Below are positions 40,205 to 51,349 of a stretch of 64,000 nt of DNA, one piece after another. The position numbers were made by a program, and so were the translations under genes. Source of the DNA: Mesomycoplasma ovipneumoniae. GTDB taxonomy: Bacteria > Bacillota_I > Bacilli_A > Mycoplasmatales > Metamycoplasmataceae. The stretch covers positions 930,001 through 994,000 of the forward strand of contig NZ_CP146003.1 in assembly GCF_038095975.1 (NCBI RefSeq). Reading direction: 5' to 3'. Under the pieces are notes generated by a model that was given only the letters and a program-made list of their open reading frames with translations, did not search any database and was not told the DNA's origin. Positions within the stretch are counted from its first letter, which is position 1. Each line of letters opens with the position of its first letter.

Positions 40205-40517
40205 AATTTATTTGCTCCTCGCATAATTTTTGTAGATTTTTAAATCCTGATTGAGTTTCTAAAAGATGTTCGGCTTCATTGTAGTAAATTACTCTACGGG
40301 TATCTAAAAGTGATGCTTTTTTGTTAAAATGAGAAATTGTCTCAATTTTTAAAATAAGTTGTTGGCCTATTTGGTAATAATTATCAATTTTTCGACCATT
40401 TGTTAGTTGTTTTGCATCTAAAAAAACAACACCATCATAGCCATCAGGCATTGAAACCCAAAAATATTTTTTATGTAGAGATTTGATTTTACATAGTACT
40501 TTGTCACCGATATCCAT
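40158..40517 (-). CDS. S1-domain RNA-binding protein
   Basis: A 119-aa protein with an N-terminal S1 domain (MDIGDKVLCKIKSLHKKYFW ... DGYDGVVFLDAKQL) and a C-terminal helical tail. The domain resembles the general-stress/S1 small proteins (YugI-like). I choose ATG 40517 because the S1 domain begins there; a TTG at 40553 lies in the old polC end. Its 3' end overlaps pgi by 47 bases. A decayed copy of its first 24 codons is at 44467-44538. Confidence 0.75.
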   Translation of the reverse strand: MDIGDKVLCKIKSLHKKYFWVSMPDGYDGVVFLDAKQLTNGRKIDNYYQIGQQLILKIETISHFNKKASLLDTRRVIYYNEAEHLLETQSGFKNLQKLCEEQINYESKFRNKVKNKPEL

Positions 40518-40757
40518 AATTTTACTCGCTTTTTGTTGTTTTTGTTTAATCAAATAAATTTACTTGTGTTATTTTAGAAATTTTACCAAAAACTGCCAGT
40601 TATATTATTTTTTTTAGTGTTATATTGTTTGTTTTTGTCCTGGTCTGAAAATCTTCAATTGACAAAAAAGGCCGTAAATTACGGGGTTGAATGATTTTTA
40701 GGGTGTTAATATCACCAATTCCATCAACTGAAATAAATTGTGGAATTAAGAATTATT
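40470..40757 (-). repeat. Long direct repeat of the polC/S1 junction (left copy)
   Basis: About 290 bases match 44487-44770. Here the S1 start is intact and the polC end decayed; in the right copy the reverse. The pair brackets ~3.7 kb of extra sequence. Confidence 0.75.
40547..40757 (-). pseudogene. Decayed 3' end of polC
   Basis: Reads like the last ~65 codons of PolC (GIGDINTLKIIQPRNLRPF then ..VNLFD) with in-frame stops such as ATA-TAA in place of the intact copy's ATA-CAA. No upstream part exists here. Confidence 0.8.
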
Positions 40758-40761
40758 TTTT

Positions 40762-41016
40762 TTCTGGGTTTGCCAGTTTGATGTCAAAAAATTAAGACAA
40801 AGGGTTGAATTTAACACATGAAATCAGCGATCATATTTAAAAATCGCTGTGGTGTTTCTAGTGATCAAAATATTTGAAATAGGCATGATTTCTACTTTGA
40901 TATCTTAATAAATCACTAATAAAATTTGTAATTAACTTTTGACAAAAAAATTAAAAAAGCACAGAAAGGCCGATACTTTTTTAAAATTATCTCATCAAAC
41001 TCGTAAACTGGGGAAG
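40762..41016 (+). repeat. Element 3' half, R1
   Basis: About 255 bases with end CTGGGTTTGCCAGTTTGATG and, at the other end, CTCATCAAAC plus AAACTGGGGA, imperfect inverted repeats. It matches R2 (43133-43387) closely and the 3' part of element copy 3. Together with the downstream gene it makes a ~1.3 kb duplicated unit. Confidence 0.7.
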
Positions 41017-41030
41017 ACTCAAAACAAAAT

Positions 41031-41115
41031 AAATTAGTAGAAAAAATTGATAAAAGTGGTACAATCAAAATCATAGATAAAAACTAGTTATCTGAATTTT
41101 TTCTACTAATTTTAA
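41031..41115 (-). terminator. Long hairpin after membrane-protein gene 1
   Basis: AAATTAGTAGAAAAAA and TTTTTTCTACTAATTT are 16-base arms around a ~50-base loop. On minus it follows the gene's stop and ends in A/T-rich sequence. The copy near 43401-43487 is equivalent. Confidence 0.55.
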
Positions 41116-41121
41116 TAATTT

Positions 41122-42063
41122 TTACCCTTCAAAAAGTCAAAATGTCAGCGATGTTTTTGGGAAATAAAGAACCACAGGAATAATGACATAACCTAGAAAA
41201 AGAAATAAGAGTGGTAGTAATCAAACAGCAACATCTTCTCGAAAAAGTTCTTTATATAGATTCACATTTAATTGGTCTCAATAATGATATCCAGCAACTA
41301 ATCAAAGTGGATATCATGTAAATATAAAATGCAATGCTGTAAAAATAAAATAAAATATTAAAAAATATTTTCATTTTTTTGGATTGATTTTTGATTCTGA
41401 ATTATTAGAATTATCAGAATTATCAGAATTAAATAAAAACACTTCCAAAATTATATGAGCATAATATCTTGGTAGATAAGTATCTGTATATCATCCAGAA
41501 TTATTTATTGACTTAATAATATTTTCAACAATTTGGTCATATTTATGTCAATCATTCATGTCAAAAAAACGTGAATAAAGTTTTCTTTGACACGCAAATT
41601 TATAATATCTATCATAATCAAAGTTAGTTAAAAAACCGAATTTATTTTCTGGATTTAGTCGACCTAATTTTTGTTTCACTTTTTTTATTAAATAAAAACG
41701 GAATATTTTTTGTAAAAAACTACAAACATATGAATAAGGGAAATAAAAAATTAAGTAAGTAATTATTTCAAACAAATGCAAAATAAAAAAATTGTTAAAA
41801 ATTTTTGAATAAAAATGTCTTAAAAAATCTCCATTATGACTCAAACTTAACATTGAAACAATTGCAAAATAAGGAAATGGATAGCTTATTAAAAAAAACA
41901 AAATAAGCAAAAAATAGTGCTTTTTTTGCTTATAAGGATTAAACAGAAAAACTAAAAAGAAAAAAAGTCTAAAATACAAAACATTAGACAAAAACGGGAT
42001 TATTGAAAATTTTTTTGGTATTTTAAGGTTTAGAAATTTTTCAACTCTTGATCAAAAGTTCAT
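41122..42063 (-). CDS. Multi-pass membrane protein, duplicated copy 1
   Basis: A 313-aa protein with several TGA Trp codons. Four hydrophobic segments: two within residues 25-130 and two near the C-terminus (YFLIFYFIFTALHFIFTWY and LLPLLFLFLGYVIIPVVLYF). The middle is basic with 'NFDYDRYYKFACQRKLYSRFF' and a Ser/Asn/Asp repeat (NSDNSDNSNNSES). It is about 94% identical to 43493-44425 by eye. A related 355-aa protein is at 26974-28041. Function unknown. Confidence 0.75.
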
Positions 42064-42075
42064 TTTTTTAATTAA

Positions 42076-42995
42076 TTAACCTAAGGAAGCCATTGATTGG
42101 AAAAAATCTATTGCAGATAACACAATAACAATTTGGGGATTAACCCATTTTACCGAATTTAGAATAACCATCACTGCTTTTTGTCCTAATCTTAATTTTT
42201 TCCACATTTCTAAAATTTTGAGTGGTGTTGATACGATACTATAACGAGATAATGCTTTAGATGCTTCTTTAGTATAATAAATAGCGTCTGTTTCTTTAAT
42301 AGCATCTCAATTTTTGTCATACACAAGAGAATTATAAGCATCTTTGTATAGAACTGAAAGGTATGTTGAGACACCGCCAGCAATAGTGCTAGCAAATGCT
42401 GATCCCAACATTCAAATAACTCCATAAGCCACTGCAAGACCGTAATTTATAGCAGCAAATGCGGCATTGAAAACGTGTTGCTCCCAAAGTTTATCCGCAA
42501 ATTCTTTCATTTTTAAATTGGGAGTGCTCCTAGAAGAAAAGGATTGAGGGTTAACAAGTAAATCTTGATTTTGAATTTTGTTATTTTTTGAATTTTTTGA
42601 AGCAAATATTTTTTCAATATTATCGACGGTAACACCTTTTTTTAGTAATTTTTCTTTAGCTATTTTTTCCAAGTTTAAATTCGGGTTTTGTGAAACTTCA
42701 TCGATAAAATCTTGAAAATCTTTTTCAAATTTTGAAAAATCCTTAATCCGCGCTTCAGTATTTTCGTTAGTAGAAGAAAAGGACTCGGCATTTTTTTGTT
42801 TTAAAGCTGAAATTACTTTCAGAGATTCGGATTTTAATGTTTTAGAGAAAGTTGTCTCAGATATATTTTTATCATTTTTGACAGTTTTTTGATTAATACT
42901 TAATATTTAATACTTAATATTAAAAAAGGTAAAGTGACAACTGTCGCAAAAGTTGTTATTCCAAAAATGATTTTAAATTTGGATAATTTAAGCAT
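42076..42995 (-). CDS. Membrane-anchored protein gene broken by a 14-bp tandem duplication
   Basis: ATG 42993-42995 follows a strong AAGGAGG site. The first 29 codons give a hydrophobic anchor (KIIFGITTFATVVTLPFLIL). Then a perfect 14-bp tandem repeat at 42894-42921 shifts the frame, and a TAA ends it after 32 codons. With one repeat unit the frame is 302 codons with no stop, ending SMASLG at 42076. The downstream part has a charged region and a hydrophobic stretch with 'MLGSAFASTIAGGVSTYLSV'. I do not recognise the family. It could be a pseudogene or an ON/OFF surface gene. Confidence 0.75.
42894..42921. repeat. 14-bp tandem repeat (two units)
   Basis: TAATACTTAATATT is present exactly twice. 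Fourteen is not a multiple of three, so unit number decides the reading frame of 42076-42995. Confidence 0.92.
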
Positions 42996-43092
42996 TTAAA
43001 GCCTCCTTAAATTTATCATTAGATATAAAATGTGGTTAATTATATTATACTATATTATATTAAAAAGCAATGATCAACTCGATGTTGCTAGG

Positions 43093-43387
43093 GTTAGATT
43101 TAAAATTTAGTGTTTTTGCTTTTATAGTTATTTCCCTGGGTTTGCCAATTTGATGGCAAAAATTAAGACAAAGGGTTGAATTTAACACATCAAATTAGCA
43201 AATGATATTTAAAAATCGCGGTGGAGTTTCTAGTGATCAAAATATTTGAAATAGGCATGATTTCTACTTTGATATCTTAATAAGTCACTAATAAAATTTG
43301 TAATTAACTTTTGACAAAAAAGTTAAAAAAGCACGGAAAACCTGAGACTTTTTTAAAATTATCTCATCAAACTGGGAAACTCGGGAA
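43093..43387 (+). repeat. Element 3' half, R2
   Basis: Begins with the element tail (TTAGATTTAAAATTTAGTG) and continues with the same ~255 bases as R1, ending ATCTCATCAAACTGGGAAAC TCGGG. The gap 42996-43492 holds only this and the hairpin. Confidence 0.7.
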
Positions 43388-43400
43388 GACTAAAACAAAA

Positions 43401-43487
43401 TAAATTAGTAGAAAAATTAACAAAAGTAGTACAATCAAAATCATAGATAAAAATTATTTGTCTGAATTTTTTTCTACTAATTTTAAT
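43401..43487 (-). terminator. Long hairpin after membrane-protein gene 2
   Basis: The same long-armed inverted repeat as at 41031-41115. Confidence 0.5.
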
Positions 43488-43492
43488 AATTC

Positions 43493-44425
43493 TTATCCTT
43501 CGAAAAGTCAAAGTGTCAGCGCTGTTTTTGGGAAATAAAGAACCGCAGGAATAATGACATAACCTAGAAAAAGAAAAAATAATGGCAGTAATCAAACAGC
43601 AACATCTTCTTGAAAAAGTTCTTTATATAGATTCACATTTAATTGGTCTCAATAATAATATCCAGCAACTAATCAAAGTGGATATCATGTAAATATAAAA
43701 TGCAATGCTGTAAAAATAAAATAAAATATTAAAAAATATTTTCATTTTTTTGGATTGATTTTTGATTCTGAATTATTAGAATTATCAGAATTAAATAAAA
43801 ACACTTCCAAAATTATATGAGAATAATATCTTGGTAAATAACCTTGTGAATGTCATGAAACGTTATTTATTCACTTGATAATATTTTCGACAATTTGATC
43901 ATATTGGTGTCAATTATTAATGTCAAAATAACGTGAATAAAGTTTTCTTTGACACGCAAATTTATAATATCTATCATAATCAAAGTTAGTTAAAAAACCG
44001 AATTTATTTTCTGGATTTAGTCGACCTAATTTTTGTTTCACTTTTTTTATTAAATAAAAACGGAATGTTTTTTGTAAAAAACTACAAACATATGAATAAG
44101 GGAAATAAAAAATTAAGTAAGTAATTATTTCAAACAAATGCAAAATAAAAAAATTGTTAAAAATGTTTAAATAAAAATGTCTTAAAAAATCTCCATTATG
44201 ACTCAAACTTAACATTGAAACAATTGCGAGATAAGGAAATGGATAGGTTGTTAAAAAAAACAAAATAAGCAAAAAATAATGCTTTTTTCGCTTATAAGGA
44301 TTAAACAGAAAAACTAAATAGACAAAAAGGCTAAAATACAAAATATTAGACAAAAACGGGATTATTGAAAATTTTTTTGGTATTTTAAGATTTAGAAATT
44401 TTTCAACTCTTGATCAAAAGTTCAT
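43493..44425 (-). CDS. Multi-pass membrane protein, duplicated copy 2
   Basis: A 310-aa protein, nearly identical to 41122-42063. The main differences are one 9-base unit fewer in the Ser/Asn/Asp stretch (NSDNSNNSES) and substitutions such as YLNIFNN for YSKIFNN. The 14-base region before the ATG differs slightly from copy 1. The duplicated block also contains the R element, so it arose as one unit of about 1.3 kb. Confidence 0.75.
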
Positions 44426-44466
44426 TTTTTTAATTAACCTAAGGAAATAATTGATGGAAAATCCTA

Positions 44467-44538
44467 TTAAATAACACAATAAAATTTGGAATTGTGTAAA
44501 GATTTGACTTTGCATAAAACTTTGCCACCGATATTCAT
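44467..44538 (-). pseudogene. Decayed 5' end of the S1-domain gene
   Basis: ATG-AAT-ATC-GGT-GGC-AAA (MNIGGKVLCKVKSLH) matches MDIGDKVLCKIKSLH of the intact gene at 40158-40517 and stops after 23 codons. Confidence 0.7.
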
Positions 44539-44770
44539 AATTTTACTCGCTTTTTGTTGTTTTTACTTAATCAAATAAATTTACTTGTGTTGTTTTAGAA
44601 ATTTTATCAAAAACTCCCAATTGTATTAATTTTTTTAGCGCAGTATTATTTGTATCTGTCCTGGTCTGGAAATCTTCAATTGACGAAAAAGGCCGTAAAT
44701 TACGAGCTTGAATGATTTTTCGAGCGTTAATATCACCAATTCCATCAACTGAAATAAATGGTGGAATTAA
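44487..44770 (-). repeat. Long direct repeat of the polC/S1 junction (right copy)
   Basis: Matches 40470-40757 over about 290 bases. It includes the intact last ~65 codons of polC. Confidence 0.75.
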
Positions 44771-47700
44771 TGAATTATTTTCTTTATTAACAATTCAATT
44801 TTGGGCATCTGACATTAAAAGATTAACATTTTCAATTTCAAATCCTCGTAGTTTTAGTTCAAGACTGATTTCTAAAAAGGGAATTAAATCCTTTTCTTTT
44901 GGGGTTAAACCTTGGCCTGATCCGTTTTGATTTGTTTGCCTCTGTTGTAATGTCAGAATTTTAGCCTCAATTTTGTCTGCCGGTTGAATTAAAGTATCAA
45001 TATCTTTAACATCAGGTCTGATTGAAAAATATGATGAATAAAATGCAAGTGGGTGATATAGTTTAAAATATGCGATTTTTCAAGCTTTCATTGCATAAGC
45101 AACAGCATGAGCTTTTGGAAACATATAGCCAATTTTTTGCAATGAGTCAATATACCAAGTTGGAACTTTTTTTTCGGTTAAAATATCAATTTCGCCTTGT
45201 GTAAGTCCTTTTCCTTTTCGAACTTTTTCCATAATATTAAAAGCGTCATGATGATCTAGTTTCATTCTTAAAAGATAAATCATAATATCATCACGACAGG
45301 AAATTACCTCATTAATTGCGTGGTTTTTTTTCGAAATTAGCACTTCAGCATTATTTTGCCAGACTCCGCCTCCGTGGGCAAGACCACAAACTGCGACAAT
45401 ATCAGCAAAAGATTTTACTTTTGCAACTTGAAGCATTCTTCTAACAAACGGAGTCCCAAATTCTGGAATTCCAATTGTTCCTGTCTGTTCACCAAGCATT
45501 TGACCTGGTTGTATTCCTAATTCTTTTGCAGTCGTAAAAAGTGATAAGATTTTATCGTCACTTTTTGGAATTTGATCCGATTTTACTCCAGTAATTTCCT
45601 CTAAATGAAGCAAAATTGTTGGATCATCATGTCCTAAAATATCTAGCTTCAAAAGGTTATCATGAAGCGCATTATAATCAAAATGCGTTGTTTTTCAGTC
45701 AGATTTTTCATTATTTGCCGGAAAATTAATAGGAGTAAAATCTTCTATTTCACGGTTTTGAGGGATAACTATAATTCCACCAGCATGTTTTCCTGATGTT
45801 CGTTTTACACCTTGGGCTTTTGTGGCCAGAAAATCAAGAAATGTATTTGTAAAATATGAAACTTCACGGTTTAGATCAAATTTTGAATCATACATTGCCT
45901 TAAATTCGCCAAGTTTTCTCCCTAGACCAAAAACAGTTTTTTCGGCATTTGTCAAAATAGTTCCAGCACGAAATGTTTTATCTTTTCCAAAAAGGTCACG
46001 AACAAAATCGTGCATTTTAAGTTGCGTCTCACCTGAAAAATTTAGATCAATGTCAGGAACTTTTTCGGCATTAAATCCTAAAAAAGTCTCAAAAGGGATG
46101 TTATGACCGTCTTTATCCATAAGTTCACCACAATTTTGACATTCTTTGTCAAGCAAATCATAACCTGATAAAAATTCTTGTGAGTCAAAAAATTCCACTT
46201 TAGAGCATTTTTGACACAAATAATGCGGTAAAAGTGGGTTTACATCTGTAATTCCGGTCAAATATGCAACAATAGAAGAACCTACCGACCCACGAGAATC
46301 AACAATTGCTCCTTGAGATTTGGCTTCATCGACTATTCGCTTTGAAATTCAATAAACAACGTGAAAACCGTGCTGAATGATTGGAATAAGTTCTTTTTCT
46401 ATTCTAGTTTTGATTATTTCTGGCAATGGATTTCCGTATTTTTTATATGCATTTTTGTAAACAGTTTCTTTTAAATTAACTTCGGAATTATCAAATTCTG
46501 GCGGGTGAAGGCCGGGTTTAATAATTTCAATGCTATCTGAAATTGAATTAACAATTAAATTGGAGTTTTTTACCACAAATTCATCAACTAATTCAGGATT
46601 TTGTAAAAATTCAAACTGTTTTTTTAAATCATCAGTTGTAAAAAAATGCTTATCGGGAAAAATGTGACTGTTTTTAGGGTCTTTTCGTTCCTTTTCTTGG
46701 TGATCGAACAAATGATGGTTGACTCCGCCGACACCTTTTGCATAAATATAAAGTTCATGAAAAATTTTTTCACGAGACTGGCAATAACGAACATCACCAA
46801 TTGCAACAGCTGGAATTTTTAATTTTTTTGCCAAATTCAACAGATTTTTTATCAAATCTTCGATCTGATTTTGTGTAAAAATTTCACGTTTTACTAAATG
46901 AACAAACGCAGTTGGAGGCGGAACTTCGATAAAATCGAATATTTTTTCAAATTTTTGAACACTATCAGGCCCAAAATAAAGTAAATTCTGGATTAAAAGC
47001 GAATCGATTCCTCCTGAACCTACCAATAAATCAGGGTCTTTTTCAATTTTGTCATAAAAAATTAGCGGACGGGAAATTAAATTTTCTGTATTTGCTAGCG
47101 ACACTAATTTATAAAGTTTTTTTAGGCCGATTTGATTTTTGGCTAATATTGTCAACTGTTTTGGAAAAACTTTTTCTGGACGAATATCAAAAATTGAGTC
47201 TTTTACTGATGAAAGTTGCTCTAAATCTTGAATATTTTGATTTTGTAATGTATTAAGAAAATTTCTTCAGACATTGGATAAAATTTGCGCATCATAATCT
47301 GCCCGGTGAGCTACCTCATCATCATAATAAATTTCAAATCTTTTTGCCACATTTTTAAGACTATGACTTTTTTCTGAAGGATTCAAAAAACGACTTACTT
47401 CGAGCGTATCAATAATTGGATTTTCCACTGATTTTTGTGCATGTTTTTTAAAAAATTGATTTAAAAAATTAAAGTCAAAATTTGCATTATGGGCCACTAG
47501 AACCGAATTTTTAATAATTTTTTCTATTTTCTCAACAGCAACGACCGGCAAAATCGCAAATTCATCAATCATTTCCTGGGTAATTCCAGTAATTTTTGTA
47601 ATTAAATGTGGTATTTTTTGTGATGGTTTAATAAAAAACTGATGTTTTTCAATTTCAATTCCATCTTGAAAAACAAGCGCACCAAACTCAATAATTTCAT

Positions 47701-48958
47701 TATAATATGAAGAAAGTCCCGTTGTTTCTAAGTCAAAAATGACAAATCTAGCTGAATTTAGTGACTGATTTTTACCGTTAAAATTTAAAACTTTTTCAAT
47801 TTTTGATGGATATGTTGAAAAAGTTGAGCCGTAAATAGGCTTAATATTTGTCGATTTAATAGCAGCATAAAACTCAGGGAAAGCTTGGACCGAATCTAAA
47901 TCAGCTATTCCAATTGCCGAATATCCATTTTTTAATGCATGACGAACATATGCACTTGCACTTGCGATTCCGTCCATAGTTGATTTTCAAGTTCTAGCGG
48001 CAATTTCGACTCTTTTTTCACTAGCGCTATCAATATTTTGCTCAGGAAAAAAGTCAGATGTTTCTATTTTAGTAATGTCACGCAAAGTTAGATCAATATT
48101 TGACTTATATCGCGAAGTTGTGTCCTTGATTTCAGCGAGAATTTTTACTAAATCGCCAACTTTTAGGTCAACATTTTGATTTGCTCGCAAAAATTTATCA
48201 ACAACAACTGCTTCTGTGTATTCATAGTCATTTACATAAATTTTTAAAATTTGACCACCGTTTTTTGATTTTATTGTTGAAATTTTATAAATTTCGCCGT
48301 GGAATTCGACATTAGAATTCTTATGTGAGCGAATGAATTTTAAATTAATAAGCTCAAAATTACTATGTTTTTTAGAGGTTTTTTTCTTGCGAACAGAAGT
48401 TTGAGGTGGTGAAGTGTCCAAAACACTTTCTATAGGTATATTTAATTCTTTTTGAGGTGGTAATTGCCTGTTTTCAAGTATAAAAACTAGATCTAAATGA
48501 ATTAAGCCAATTTTTTTTATTATTTTCAGCAATTTATTTTCGTACTCTTTAAAAGAATTAAAGCTTTCTGGATCTGAAAAGAAAATTTTAAATTTAGCTG
48601 GACCGGCTATTACGATTTCTTTATCTGTAAAAAAATTCTTAGATTTTGAAATCTTTTCCATTAAACCATTTAGATACTCTAATAATTCATGTTCATGAAA
48701 ATAATTCTGTTCAATTTCATAATCAAAATTAATTTTACAACTTGAAATTGAGGATTTTTTATTAATTGTCGAAATTAACTTAATAAATGAATATAAGTCA
48801 AAAAATTTTGGTAGGGTAGTTTTTTTAAATATTGCCGAAAATTCATTTGAGCTATTATCTTGGTTTGAATTTTCTTTTTGAATTATTCGAACATCATCTC
48901 AATCTGGCGGTATTTGCCAATTAACTCACTCACAAAATTTTTTGAACCTTACATTCAT
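44567..48958 (-). CDS. polC: DNA polymerase III alpha subunit, PolC type
   Basis: A 1463-aa replicative polymerase. In order: N-terminal and OB domains; a PHP domain (about residue 320 on) interrupted by the 3'-5' exonuclease (FVIFDLETTGLS, about residue 400); a Cys4 zinc site (CQKCSK and CQNCGE); catalytic Asp pair in VPDIDLNFSG; GKHAGGIIVIP; and the C-terminal HhH region (GIGDINARKII). The PHP part has lost usual ligands: VEIAART for VELHLHT and IADLDSVQ for a D-H motif. ATG 48958 has AGGA upstream; ATGs at 48964 and 48970 are alternatives. Many TGA codons are Trp. Confidence 0.93.
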
Positions 48959-48993
48959 AGCCATCCTCATTCTTTTTTAAAAAAAAGAAAAAA

Positions 48994-49917
48994 TTAAATT
49001 ATTAGAATAATTGTAAAAAATGATAAAAAAACAAAGCTAATAGAGTCAAGACGGTCAAAAATTCCACCATGGCCCTTAATAATTTGTGAAAAATCCTTTA
49101 TATTCAAATATCTTTTTATAACAGAAAAAAATATGTCACCAAAAATAGCTATAATTGGTAGAAAAATTATTGCCAAAATTTTAAACAGTAGTCAATTATT
49201 CAAACTAATTCCGAAATTTAGATGTAAAAAAATTAATAAAGTAAAAATTAAGGAAAAAATGAAGGAAAAAATGAATCCTTCCATTGATTTTTTGGGAGAA
49301 AAATCAAATTTTCAAGCAAATATTTTTCTTCCAAAAATTGAACCAAAAATATAGCCAAAAATGTCGGAAATTACGGCAATTAAAGCCAAAGAAATAACTA
49401 AAAACACATTAAATGTGTTTAATATTCACAAAAATTTAAAAAATAATGTAACTATAAAAATAATTATAAATTTAAGTAAAATATCAGAGAAAAAACGAGA
49501 ATTAGTTTTTTGTTTAGAATCCATAAATCTAATAACTATTAAAAAAGGTAAGGTAAAAAAAATATGATAATCTAAAACTTGTTCTCTTGCAAAAAATTCT
49601 ACTGAACTTCAACTAAACTCGACGTCTTTAGAAAAATAGATTTGATTTAAATTAAAATTTGAAGGTAATAAAAATAGTAAAAAACCTAATGATGCAGATA
49701 TTGCAGCAAAAATTTTTTTGGATTGAAAGTGAAAAAAAATTTCGTATAAACTATAAAATAAAACAAATGCTAAAACACCAAAGGAAATTATTCGTCCCCA
49801 AAAATGTCAATAATAACCTACAAATAAAATTGGAGCAATTATTGCGATAATAAAAACTGAGGATAAAAAGCGATATAAAAATTCCTTAGATGCAAAATTT
49901 GGGAAAAATGCCCGCAT
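48994..49917 (-). CDS. cdsA: Phosphatidate cytidylyltransferase
   Basis: A 307-aa integral membrane enzyme making CDP-diacylglycerol for phospholipids. The family signature is at the C-terminus: FSVIKRYLNIKDFSQIIKGH then GGIFDRLDS. Also DIFGYIFG, GRKIFAW and FSPKKSMEGFI. About eight hydrophobic helices. Several TGA Trp codons hide the frame under the standard code. It lies between frr and polC, as in many Firmicutes (pyrH-frr-...-cdsA-...-polC). Confidence 0.92.
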
Positions 49918-49920
49918 TTT

Positions 49921-50481
49921 TTAAAGAGTTTGAATTTCTTTTACTTTTTTTTCGTAAATTTCATCAATTTTTTCTATTTGTGAATTGATTATTTTTTGAA
50001 CCTGGTTGAGATAGTCTTTTTCTTGATCCTCGGAAAGCTCTTCTTTTTTTATTAATTTATTAACATCTTGACGAATTAGACGTATTTTAACTTTAGCTTC
50101 TTCGTGAATTTTTTTTAATAAATGAACGCTTTCCTGGCGTTTTTGCTGTGTTGGCTCAGGAAAAATTATACGGACTTGGTTAGCTTCTTTTTGAACTTGA
50201 GCATCAATTTTTGATGCAACTATTGCGGTTGCAATTTCTTTTACAAGTGACATTTCATACGGTCTTACTAAAAGTTGTAAGGGTACAGGGGTTGAAATTG
50301 ATGCAATTTCATTAATTGGGGTTAGCGTCCCGTAAAAACTAACTTTAATATGGGAAATTAATTGGGGATTTGGTGCGCCAACACTTACTTTTTGGAAACT
50401 TTTCTCCAAATAGGAATAAACATCTTGCGCTTTTTGTTCTAGAATTTCTTTATAAAAATTGAATTCAATTTCAGATTTCAT
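49921..50481 (-). CDS. frr: Ribosome recycling factor
   Basis: A 186-aa protein with normal RRF length. VGAPNPQLISHIKVSFYGT and the C-terminal three-helix pattern are recognisable. It follows pyrH by 1 base and is followed by cdsA after 3 bases, so pyrH-frr-cdsA-polC probably form one transcript. Confidence 0.95.
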   Translation of the reverse strand: MKSEIEFNFYKEILEQKAQDVYSYLEKSFQKVSVGAPNPQLISHIKVSFYGTLTPINEIASISTPVPLQLLVRPYEMSLVKEIATAIVASKIDAQVQKEANQVRIIFPEPTQQKRQESVHLLKKIHEEAKVKIRLIRQDVNKLIKKEELSEDQEKDYLNQVQKIINSQIEKIDEIYEKKVKEIQTL

Positions 50482-50482
50482 T

Positions 50483-51193
50483 TTAATAAACCTCCGTATG
50501 TTTGATTTGACCTTTTATTAATTTTACAATACTGTTTTCTTCTTTAATGTCGAAAATTAATAATCTAATCTTGTTATCGCGCGCCATCGAAAAGGCTGTT
50601 GAATCCATTACTTTTAGATTTTTTTCAATAACTTGATCATAAGTAATTTTATCATATCTAATCGCATTTGGATTAATTTTAGGGTCAGAATCAAAAACCC
50701 CGTTTACATTATTTTTTCCAACTAGAATTAAATTTGCATCCATTTCAGAGGCAAAAAGGGTAGCGGCGCTGTCTGTTGTAAAAAATGGACGACCAGTTCC
50801 ACCGACAAGAATTAAAACATGACCGTCTGAGAGATATTTAATAGCTTTTTCTCGAACAAAATACTCACAAATTCGAGGATCCAAACTCATTGAAGACAAA
50901 ACACGAGTTTTGATTTGCAAATCACGAAAAACTGAATCAAGGGCCAGTCCATTCATTACAGTCCCAAGCATGCCAATATAATCGGCAGTATTTCGATTTA
51001 TTCCGTTTTTTGCAGCGGAAGTTCCACGCCAAAAATTTCCACCGCCAATCACAATTAAAATTTTATAACCTAATTTTTGAATTTCTTTAAGTTGATGGCC
51101 AATTCGACCGACAAGTTCATAATCAATTGCGAGTGATTTTTGTTTGTTAGCTAGACTTTCACCCGAAAGTTTAATTAGAATAGTTGACTTCAT
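50483..51193 (-). CDS. pyrH: UMP kinase
   Basis: A 236-aa amino acid kinase family enzyme. ILIKLSGESLA at the start, IVIGGGNFWRG, and FFTTDSAATLFASEMDA identify the bacterial UMP kinase. It converts UMP to UDP. Confidence 0.95.
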   Translation of the reverse strand: MKSTILIKLSGESLANKQKSLAIDYELVGRIGHQLKEIQKLGYKILIVIGGGNFWRGTSAAKNGINRNTADYIGMLGTVMNGLALDSVFRDLQIKTRVLSSMSLDPRICEYFVREKAIKYLSDGHVLILVGGTGRPFFTTDSAATLFASEMDANLILVGKNNVNGVFDSDPKINPNAIRYDKITYDQVIEKNLKVMDSTAFSMARDNKIRLLIFDIKEENSIVKLIKGQIKHTEVY

Positions 51194-51349
51194 GTTATCT
51201 CAAAAAATTTTATTTAATTATACTTTATTTTAATCGATTATTTACAAAAAAGGAAAAATTTAGGAAAAAAGTGTTGATTTTACTTTTTTTAGGCAAAAAG
51301 AAGCCTGATTATTTAATTATGTGTGAAGAAAAAGAAGAAGGTGGTCATA

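Noticed and set aside
40547..40757. Second functional PolC domain
   Set aside because: Contains in-frame stops and no upstream polymerase sequence.
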